DNA of 64,000 nt from Spinacia oleracea (lineage: Eukaryota > Streptophyta > Magnoliopsida > Caryophyllales > Amaranthaceae). Shown piece after piece: positions 1-10,000 of this stretch; the stretch's first letter is position 1, and each line of letters starts with the position of its first letter. The notes under the pieces were generated by a model. That model made no database searches and was not told the DNA's origin. It saw nothing but the letters and a program-made list of their open reading frames with translations. The position numbers and the translations under genes were made by a program. The stretch lies in the NCBI RefSeq assembly GCF_020520425.1, contig NC_079487.1:128052385-128116384 (forward strand). Reading direction: 5' to 3'.

Positions 1-816
1 GGTAACTAACCCGGACATTGAACCAGCCAATGTGGTGGTCACAGCAGTCCGCCCTATGGCAGTCCAATTACCTTGGTCAGTTGTAGTCGGGTATGGTACT
101 AGGATCTCACCAAATGACCCGGGGTTAAACCCGAACCAACCAAACCAAAGCAAAAACGTACCTAGAACCACTAGAGTTGCATTATGACCTTTTATGGGAA
201 CAGGCTTCCCAAATGCATCAAACCGACCAACCCGTGGGCCTTCAATAATGGAGCCCCAAAGTCCAGCAATACCACCAACCAAGTGAACCACACCACTCCC
301 AGCAAAATCTATGGCCCCTGAACCCAGAAACAGAGTAGCAGAACCCGCGCTAAGCCAACCATGGGAGGACCAAACCCAATGAGCTACAACAGGATACACA
401 AACCCAGATAGAAAGAAAGAGAAAATGAGGTAAGCACTAAACTGTGTTCTCTCAGCTATTGAGCCACTGGTAATCCCAGCAACTGCAATGGCAAATGACC
501 ATTGATAGAGGAAGAAACTATAGTCGTATTTACCATCAGGCACATCTTTGAGGGCGAAGAATTGCGTACCAATGAAAGGGTTGGGTTCAGAGCCAGTTCC
601 AAAGGCGAAAGCAAAACCAAAGAGGTAGTATGAGAGGCTGCCTACAACAGCATCAACAACATTGGTCAGCATTATGTTCAGTGCGTTCTTAGCACGGACT
701 GAACCTGCACATAGCATAGCAAATCCAAGCTGCATTACAAAGACTAGGTAAGCTGAGAAGAGGAGATATATGGTGTTTATTGAACTCGCAACACTCTCTT
801 CCCATGAAGGTGCCAT
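1..816 (-). CDS. AMT1: AMT1-type high-affinity ammonium transporter, N-terminal part (cut by window edge)
   Basis: This is an integral plasma-membrane ammonium channel/transporter of the AMT/Mep/Rh family, used in nitrogen uptake. Read on the minus strand from the ATG at 816, the frame stays open for 272 codons to the window edge with no intron, as is usual for AMT1 genes. The start [20 protein letters not shown] leads into hydrophobic segments. Recognisable AMT1 blocks follow: [33 protein letters not shown], and the family signature region [20 protein letters not shown]. The N-terminus before the first membrane segment is shorter than in Arabidopsis AMT1;1. The C-terminal half, including the regulatory tail, lies outside the window. 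The family is certain; the AMT1 subtype is inferred. Confidence 0.93.
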   Translation of the reverse strand, partial: MAPSWEESVASSINTIYLLFSAYLVFVMQLGFAMLCAGSVRAKNALNIMLTNVVDAVVGSLSYYLFGFAFAFGTGSEPNPFIGTQFFALKDVPDGKYDYSFFLYQWSFAIAVAGITSGSIAERTQFSAYLIFSFFLSGFVYPVVAHWVWSSHGWLSAGSATLFLGSGAIDFAGSGVVHLVGGIAGLWGSIIEGPRVGRFDAFGKPVPIKGHNATLVVLGTFLLWFGWFGFNPGSFGEILVPYPTTTDQGNWTAIGRTAVTTTLAGSMSGLVT

Positions 817-2046
817 CGCAAGATAGAGTAAAAATACAAGTGATTGGTAGTTGAAGAAGCACAAATTATGGAACTAGAAGTGGAATTTGGTAGCAGAGGA
901 AGCAGAAGTGGTGGGATTATTATAGGGGATTATGTTTGGGGGTTATTATTGTTATGGCAATCAACAAGTTGAATTGGGGGCTGTATGATGTAAATAAGGT
1001 TGATAGTGAGACTGAGAATGACAGTTGAATTTAGCCAACTTGCCAACTAGCATTTCAGTGAGTTGTTAAAGGGAGTAAATCCAAGACTAAAACAGGGGCC
1101 GCCACTTCCAAAATCATTGGAGCCCCAAATGTGAGTTTCTTATCCTTTGTAAACCTGGACTACCTGGTACACTGGCATAGTGGCATTACATGGATTTGGA
1201 ACTACACCTGCCGCACCCACCCCACGTCCCCACCCCGCCCGCCCCGCCCAATCCTACCCCAACCCCCTCTTCAAAGCAGGGAGGGGGTAAAAAAGGTTTT
1301 GTCTCCAAATATCTCTAACATCCTCAAACTTGAAACCACTTGTAGACTAGAACACGAAAAACTAAATGACGAAACTCAACCTAGCCTTATGCTCTGCTAT
1401 TTCATAACAATTATCAGGACGATAGGTAGATCTCCAAGAGTGGATTTTTAGTCCTCTCAATAAGTAACACCGACATAGAGCGGGTTTTGCTGAAATGATA
1501 AGGGGGACAGTTGGGGGGAGAAAAGAAAAAGGAAGAGAATAGACTCTTAAATCCACTCTTCCTTTTCTTATCAACTACTCCGTATAAGTTTAAGCTGAAA
1601 TAGTAAAATAAGCATCCACCTTCAACAATCTCAAATTTCAATCTCAGCTTCCTCAATATTGATGAAAAAGATTTAAGAGAAAGTATGGGAACATTAAATA
1701 AAAGAAGATTCAGCAAGGCACCAGTCGCAGAAATTAAAGAGAAAATTACTAAGATGATGGAAAGAGAAACATACCTTATAAAGCTTGAAATCTCAATCTC
1801 ATATACTATAGACAAATCACAACAGATTTACTGCCTCTGAACTCTGGAGCATGTGTGTTCCACTCTCTCAGAGACAGGAAGATTGTTTCAATATGATGTA
1901 ATATGTACAGGGTAATAATCTTCAATGCTCTTTTCCTACTGAACACGATTTTTCAGCTTCGTAGCAAAGGCAACTGAATAAGAACAATTAATTGACGGTT
2001 TGATACTACGTATATATACAAAGTGCACTTTAAAGAAACAATGGGT
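817..2046. other. Intergenic: AMT1 5' flank and NPC 3' flank
   Basis: About 1.2 kb lies between the AMT1 start codon and the NPC stop codon. Its 817-1130 part should hold the AMT1 promoter and leader. A C-rich patch lies near 1205-1270 and a short G-rich patch near 1500-1520. No coding region, RNA gene or clear transposon was recognised; open frames here are short and carry no known motif. Confidence 0.6.
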
Positions 2047-5000
2047 TTATAGATAGCTGCTGTGGATACCACCAGAAGTCCGACTTGTAAGAGATGGTCT
2101 CATTGTCACTATAGTAGATTTATCAGCTCCGGCTCTAATAGCTGCTTTCCCAGCTTCTAGAAACCGATGTACTGCATCCTCTGCATACTGATTGGCTTCG
2201 TTCACCGTCATGTTTTTGCCAATGTCCGGGTAAGTATTAAGAACATGGTCACCATTAAGTTGTGAAGCAAGTTGTACCATTTCTATTTGAAATTCTGAAA
2301 GTTTTGCATCTTCTCTTGGTCCAAATGGCCTTAGTGATCTCTTGACCTCTGGCAGTTTCTCTGTTTCAGAGATCCACATATAATATAAAAGTTTAAAACA
2401 ACATTAATAGACACTCGTAACAAAAAATCGTGACAGCAGTTGCAGGGCCAACAACAAAATCTCAGGTTTCTGAAGTGTATAAAAAGCTGATATGAGGATA
2501 TGAAGGAAAGAACACGTTCAGCGCCCATATTTTAAGATCCTAGATAACAACCACAGGAAAGACGTAATGATAGAGGTTATGCAGTGAAAATAGAACCAAA
2601 ACACATATGGTAAAATGCAAAAAAAGCTATGTCATTATGCTCAATTTTTGTTAAGAATGCATGGTGCAGCTTATGTAGCACCACGTAAGTACTAGAGACA
2701 GCAGGTACTAAGGACTACTTGAACTTCATGGTAATATATTGTACAAACATAATGCTTTTGACCAGAGAGGAAATTAAAAGGAAATCAACAATAATAACCT
2801 GGACAATCTTCACGTGGAGTGTCACGCAAGTAGAAGTACTTCTCAAAGCTTCCAGCCCAGGCATCTCGTTTAGTAAGGTAGTCAGATTTTAAGTTGAAAA
2901 GTCTCTTTACAGTAGCAGGAATGGAGGAATGTTCAAATTGTGAGGTTGGTGTAGGTCCATCTGGCTTGCCGATCACTGCAGCAACCCATAAAGAACAAAT
3001 AATTTCTTCATTATGCCATCTTAAAAGAAAAGTTAAAAAATTAAGCCACTAATTGAAGAAGATTCCACTGTATAAGCAAGCTACAATTATTCATCCCCAC
3101 AATGTTCCATATCATATGTCCAACAACCCTGTTTAAATTGCCAAATTCACACAAGACCTAATCTGGACTACAACAAAATTACGACAATCCTAGCTAAGAA
3201 ACTCATGCCACTTATCGTGCAGGGAGAAATAACCCCGATTCTAGATGCTTCTCACTAAGATACTAATGCAACTCCTCCAAAAATAACGACAGTCAACAAG
3301 TACTCCATAGCTATTATGCCAAGAAGAAATACAATAAAATCCACACCCCCCCCCCCCCCCCCCCCTTTAAATCCACACATCTTATTCTGCCATTCTACAG
3401 ACCACGGGGCATGGGATGGAACTTGAAAATATCAGGCACTAAGGGACCCTATTCAGGTGACTAGGTGAGGCACTCCTTAAGTCACTAAGCATGATTGAAT
3501 TAGGCTGAACATCACCCATTTCAGTTCAGAACTTTTGTAAAAAGTTTAAACTTCTTGTTGCAATTTTTTCTGCTGCACCATAGTTTATTCCTCTTTCCAT
3601 CTAATCCAAAGCCCATGAACTGTAGGGAAACCCTCTGAAAAAATGTACACTTGAGCTCAATGTAACTCTTACTCATAGCTGACAACTTGTATACCACTTG
3701 AACTTCTCTAACCTTAATGTCCGGTTTACTAAGTTGTACTTATGGCAGCAATGGTAATGAGTTCATAAGTGATTTTGCAAAGAAATTCTCATCACTCCCA
3801 ATCTCCTATGACAATGTCCATCATAATGCTTCTCCACTTCCAAGTATGTGTTATTCTTCAGGAGTTTCAAATACATGTAAAGAAAACATACTTCTGGATG
3901 AATTGAATAATTACTATGGACCTAGGAATGTACAGTCCTTGCAACAATACATTATCATTACCACCGCTTCAAACCAACTTTCAAACAAACTGTAATAAGA
4001 ATCAGGGTTATGACTTATGAGCACCAAGAAATCTTTAAGGCTTGAGCAGTAAACCAAAACTCTTAATCACAAACTAACTTCCTTACTTCAGTGTGAGACT
4101 CTGAATCTAATGTTAAGTTGGCAGCAGAAAAGAGACAAGACATACAAGTAAACAGCAAGACCACTTCGGAATTATACTTTCTCTATAGCATTAACGAGCA
4201 GGTAGTTCGTCCGATATATAATGACTAAGCACTAGGTACCACTTTCCGCAGAAGGGGGATATCAAGTAATGTACAACAGCATAGCTTACACAACAGCATA
4301 GCTTACATTAGAAAAAAGTTTTTTTCTTTAGGTACAACAAATCCCCTGGCTGCCCTCTATCAGGGCCCATCCAAAAGGCCCAACTGCATAATATGAAGTA
4401 CTTCCCTCCCCTCACTCCTTGACATGACCCTGGAATCCAGGGTGTGCTACCACCTTAGCTACACCACTCCCTCTTATAAAGCTTCTATAGGAATTGCCTC
4501 AGACAATTATACTATCAACTTTGTATGCCTGAGCCATTAAAGAAGAGTTGCTGGCTAAAATTACAGCATTCATTCTGATCAATTGCAGGTTTAGGATTGA
4601 CCTGAATGAGTTTAATCAATTACAGATGCAACCATCATTAATCAACAGTTTCCAGGTTATCTTTAACTTATTTTGGCTAGAATATCAACCTAATAGCATA
4701 TAGGTTGTATACCGTACAAAGCTTGTTCGGATTTGTGAATGCAACTTCAACCAACTACCTTCATGAACCCTTACAATAACAACCATCACCAATTTGCTCA
4801 GCAATTCACTTAATAGCACAAGTACAAAATAACATAATACATGGAGTAAGTGATAAAAGAAAAAAATCATGAAAATCAACTAGCACAATTGTTTACGGAT
4901 TGCGGTCATACAATAGCGCAAATGCTTGCACTTAACATGCACATATAAATTTATATGCACTAGAAGATCTGCTAAATCAGTCCCAATAAATTATACAGCA

Positions 5001-6349
5001 TATCCCAAATTAGTGCCTCTTAAATTTATCAAAGATTCCAAGTTCAACACATTGTAGTATGACAGGATTGACCCCATTACTAATATTCCAAGATCCCAAA
5101 TTAGTGCCTCTTAAATCTATCAAAGATTCCAAAGTAATTTCACTAAGATTATCATAGTGTGGAGTATAAAACAAACTCAATCATTAACAAAACAACAAAA
5201 AATACAAAAACTAGTCAAACATCAAAATCCACCAAAAATCAAAACAGAACAAGAAGACTCACCAGTGCCCTTATCAATCCAAGGCGAAATAAGCAAAGTC
5301 GGAACCCGAACTCCCAACCGATCAAACCGAAAGTAAAACGGGAAGGGTCCAACGATTCCATCAGGGCTAGGAACCCCAGAAACAGGGGTAGGAACATGAT
5401 CATAAAACCCACCATGTTCATCATAAGTTATCAACAAAGCCATTTCTTTCCACTGTGGGCTAGCCCTCAGTGTCTCATACACCTCCTTCACAAACCTCTG
5501 TCCTTCCGCCACGTCATGTGATGGATGATCATCATTAGCAGGAAACAAATTCTTATCAAAGTACCTTTGCTCAATCACCACATAATTAGGCAATTTACCA
5601 AGTTTAGCATGCAATTTAAACTTCAAAGTATAGCTATGAAACTTAGTTACATGCTTAACTCTCCTTAAACTCTTGAAAAACATGGTTGCAGGGATATTCT
5701 GGTAATAAATCCCAAAACTAAGCCCATTTTCATCAAGTGAGTCAAAGATTGTTTTTTGAGGAAACCCATGAATTAGATCTTTCCTTACATTGCTTGACGC
5801 CCCATGTGAGGTAGCTGAGTGGACATAGAAACGATTTGGCTGAGTCGACGCTGGAACTGAAGCGAACCACCGGTCCATCACGGCGAACTCATTTGCTAAC
5901 TCGGTGTAAACCGGAACAAGCTCCGGCTTAAAACCGCTCATTACGTTTTCCGGCATGTGGGGCGACATTGAATTAGCTTGTTGGGCGAACCCATTCATGG
6001 GGGCTGGGTCAGTTACTTGGGTCGACCCGAATATCTGTTCAGTGATGGCTTGAATTGAATGACCCGGGTCCGAGTCAATAAAAACCGCACCATCTGAGAC
6101 GTGAATTTGGGGTGAGTTTGGGTCGGAGGAATTGAGCCGGTTGAATTCTTTCCCGGTTACTCCATCGATGTCGGGTCGGGTTGATTTAAGCCATCCTAAA
6201 ATATGGTCGAAAGAGCGATTTTCCATGACTAAAACGACCACGGTTTTAACGGGTGATTTAATCTCGGGTTTACGGTGAGGAAAAGGGAAGGCCATAGAGT
6301 GAGGAGTGAAAAGAAAGAGGAGGAGGAGAGAGAGAGTTGGAAGAGACAT
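2047..6349 (-). CDS. NPC1: Non-specific phospholipase C, NPC1-like (3 exons)
   Basis: The enzyme hydrolyses phospholipids such as phosphatidylcholine to diacylglycerol. Exons on the minus strand are 5263-6349, 2799-2975 and 2047-2360, joined at GT-AG introns that keep phase (KGTG/V and CPG/E junctions), for 525 aa; Arabidopsis NPC1 is about 533. The ATG at 6349 gives a signal-peptide-like start ([14 protein letters not shown]). The phosphoesterase domain (PF04185 type) shows [11 protein letters not shown] at residues 43-53, then [20 protein letters not shown] and [15 protein letters not shown]. The last exon has the plant NPC tail with [12 protein letters not shown] and [14 protein letters not shown]. 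Intron 1 is long (2,287 bp) and holds a 20-nt poly-C run at 3346-3365. The gypsy element at 6544 begins 194 bp upstream of the start codon. NPC1 rather than NPC2 or NPC6 is inferred from remembered similarity. Confidence 0.93.
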
Positions 6350-6543
6350 TTTTCCCGGTGAACGGCGGAAATGTGGGGGGAAGTGAAGAAGGTGGGTGGT
6401 GGTGGGCGGTGGTGGAATATGCTTTTCTAGAACACCATTTTGGATGCTTTTTTGGAGAAAGTTAAAGTTAAATGAATAGTTAGTTTTGACTAATATATTT
6501 GGTTGATTAATCAAACAAAAGTTAAATAGAAACACGCCATTGT

Positions 6544-6971
6544 TGTTGTTTGGGCTCCCAATTGATTCTCAATTGGGCCACTAAGTCCAAAGCCCAATGG
6601 CTCTAAACAACAACATCAAACTTACCAATGGCTATTCAGCCATCCATTAAGGCCCAAGGCCCAATAACAATAAGTGACCTATGGGCATTTATTATGCAAA
6701 CACTATAAATAGGCCGCCAAGGCTCACACCTCAAGGTACGTCCAATTTACCGCCTTAAGACTACTCTTCTAGAGAACTTCTCTCTAGAATCCGAGCATCA
6801 TTCTTACTTAGGCATCGGAGGGGCTTTCCTCGGAAACACCCCCGAGGCTAGTGACTTTGCTCTTGTGCAGGTGAATCCGGACTCCACTCATTCAAACAAG
6901 CAAGATCTTCATCACATACAAAAGGGCCTTCATTCGAAGCCCATTGTTTCCATCTTTACAACACCGGAACA
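6544..6971 (+). repeat. 5' LTR of the Tat gypsy element
   Basis: This is the 428-bp left long terminal repeat. A TATA-like box (CACTATAAATAGG) lies at about 6701-6713, pointing into the element and away from the neighbouring NPC gene. By eye its sequence matches the right LTR base for base. Confidence 0.95.
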
Positions 6972-7041
6972 ATTTGGCGCCGTCTGTGGGGAAGAACACT
7001 TCAAAGCCTTTGAAAGACATCAATCACCTCTTTCCGCGAAA

Positions 7042-10000
7042 ATGGTGAACGATGTTGTTAACAACAAAGACGACGATATGATGGTGCGGTCAGATTCAGA
7101 ATCTGACCAAGAGGGGCACCCTCAATCGATGGCGAGGTCACAGCCAAGCAGAGCTACGACCGCCACAAATGCAGGACCTCCGATTCCAACTAGGGAAGAG
7201 CTCACTGCGGCCATGACCATCATGCAAAACTTCCTCTTCAATGAGAAGCAGCAAGGGCTGGCAAACGACCGCAGAGAAGAGAGGAGGACCAGGCGAAGGC
7301 TGAACGAGCCACCCAGTGTGGAAGTGTCCAGACCCGAACGAGAACTCCTTCCCTTGACAGGTACACACTTGACGTCGAGGTGGATGGAAAGCACGTGGGA
7401 CACCCAAAAAAGGGCACAACAGCAACCAGATTGGTTTGCGAGACCATCGCCTACTCCAACAGCTCTCCAAAGCGAATCAACTACCCGTAACACTCGGATC
7501 CGAAGCTCGGTGCTCAGCAGGTTGAGACCCTCGGTCCATTCAAGGTTAAGACCTTCGATCCATACGAGACTCGGGGTAGGTGAGTCGAGCAGGTCTGGCG
7601 AACGACCCGAGGTCAGTAGCCGAGAAAGAAGAAGAGACAGGAGGCATGATCGAACCCCTAGCCCCCATCGTACGCCCGAACGTTCTAATCACAGAACCTC
7701 GGCAAACGAAGGCATCAGGGCTAGACTCGGGAAAAGAATCATGACTCCTACGTCATCCCCTTTCTCGGACGAGCTGATCATGGAAGAAATACCGAAAGTA
7801 AGACTGCCAGCGCACCTAACCTACAGCGGAATCACAGATCCGAGGGATCATGTCATCTCATACGAACAGCAAATGTTCTTGAGTCCCTACTCCGAAGCAT
7901 GTTGGTGTAAATACTTCCCAACCACGCTAACCGGAGTGGCGGGAGAGTGGTTTAGATCGCTGCCGAAGGGATCGATCAAGAGCTGGAAAAAGCTGAAAAA
8001 GAGATTCTGCACACAGTTCGTGAGCAACAATCGCCCCGAGCGAACCACAGCAGAACTGACCTCAATCCAACAAGAAAGAGACGAAAGTCTGAGAGAATTC
8101 ATGGCCAGATTCATGAAAGAATCAACAAACATACCAAACTTGCAGCCAGACGTGGCCATCTTCGCCTTGAAGCACGCGCTCCAGGAAGGGAAGTTCCGTG
8201 ACGAACTCTCAATGAAGAACCCCTCCAAAATAGCTGACGTGCTCCAAATGGCCGATGCGTTCATCAGAACCGAAGAGTTCAACAAGGCCGCTGCAAAATT
8301 GAAGGGATCGTCAGATCCGAGAGACACAAAGAATAACCAGAGCAGGCCCGAGGGCGGCTCAAGGAAAGGGAAAGAGAAAGTAGGAGCTAGAGAGATGAGC
8401 CCGAAGAAAGACGGGAGAAGGGGTGAACTTCAACCCAAATACACCAACTACACTCCACTAACTCTGCCCCGAAAAGAGATATTTAGCCTCAACAGAAATG
8501 ATGAAAAGTGGAAACTACCGGGGAAGCTCAAGTCCAACCCAGCTCGGAGAAACAAGAACAAGTGGTGCGAGTTCCATGATGACTTCGGTCACCATACCGA
8601 AGAGTGCAACTCGCTGAAAGATAACATTGAAGACCTCGTTCGCCGAGGCTACCTGAAACAGTACTTGTTAGACCGAAGGGAGGAAAAAGAAAAGGCCGCA
8701 AGCGGCAAACAACACGAGCAACCCCAGAAAAGGGTCTACGAAGCAACAGGGCACAAGAAAAATGACATCCTAGTGGTGTTCGGGGGACAGAAGTCTGGCC
8801 AGGCCAGCAAAAAACACCTAAGAGCCCTCTCCCATCGGGTCAACTTCAGCGCGGTTGGAGACAACCAACCACACCCCCCGAACATGACCTTCACTGCTGA
8901 TGATTGCTTCGGAGTCCAGTACAAACATGACGATCCTTTGGTCATTTCCATGGACCTCAACAATCACAACGTACATCGAGTGTTAGTCGACGGAGGAAGT
9001 GCCGTCAACATCATCTTCAGAAACTGCTTCGAGCAGCTGATCCTCGAAGAACCAGAGGAAGCACTGACGAAAGTCAGTTATCCTCTGATCGGATTCAACG
9101 GATCCGCAGCTATCCCTCGAGGAAAGATCACCCTGCCAGTCACAGTGGGCGAAGGCCAGGCAGCAAAAACCCTTCGGGACGAATTCTTGGTGATGGACTG
9201 CGACTCCGTATACAACGTAATCATGGGGAGAACCATGATTCACAAGATGCAAGCAGTCCCCTCCACATACCACCAGCTGATGATATACGTCTCGGATGCA
9301 GGATTCGCCGAACGAATCAGAGGTGATCAAGAAGTGGCGAGAAGAACCTGCCACACTGCTGTCCGAAAGCCCAAACTGGGGGACGGCCCCGAGGAGGAAA
9401 AAGGAGCTACGGGAGAGGAAAGCGAGGCAAAAAGGAGAAGAGCAAGCACGAGCAGCTTGTCTCCCGCGGAAGTTGATGCTCGCCCCGAAACCCTATCCCC
9501 CGAACCGGATCAAGAAATGGAGGATATCTTCCTCGAAGATGATTCAGACAGGAGCGTCCGAATAGGCAAGGGCCTAAGCTCGGGGCTCCGAATCGATTTG
9601 ATCCGGTTACTCAGGGATCATAAAGACATCTTTGCATGGTCAGCAGCAGATATGCCAGGGATAAATCCGAAGCTGATTTGTCACAAGCTGGATGTCAACG
9701 CTGAAGCTCGGCCAATCAAGCAAAAAAAGAGAAATTACTCCTCGGAGAAAAACAAAGCCATCGCCGAGGAGGTTAAAAAGTTGCAAGAGGCCGGATTCAT
9801 CGAACCATGCATGTATCCGAAGTGGCTGGCCAACGTGGTGATGGTCAAGAAAGCGAACGGCTCATGGCGAATGTGCGTAGATTTCACAGATCTGAACCGA
9901 GCCTGCCCCAAAGACTGCTATCCCCTGCCAAGGATAGATCAACTGGTTGACTCCACCAGCGGCCATGCACTGCTCAGCTTCATGGATGCCTTTTCAGGCT

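Noticed and set aside
1131-1815. Frames of 70-133 codons between AMT1 and NPC
   Set aside because: No motif, biased composition, and no splice or family support.
3346-3365. Poly-C run in NPC intron 1
   Set aside because: A simple homopolymer, possibly affected by sequencing error; no functional reading is supported.
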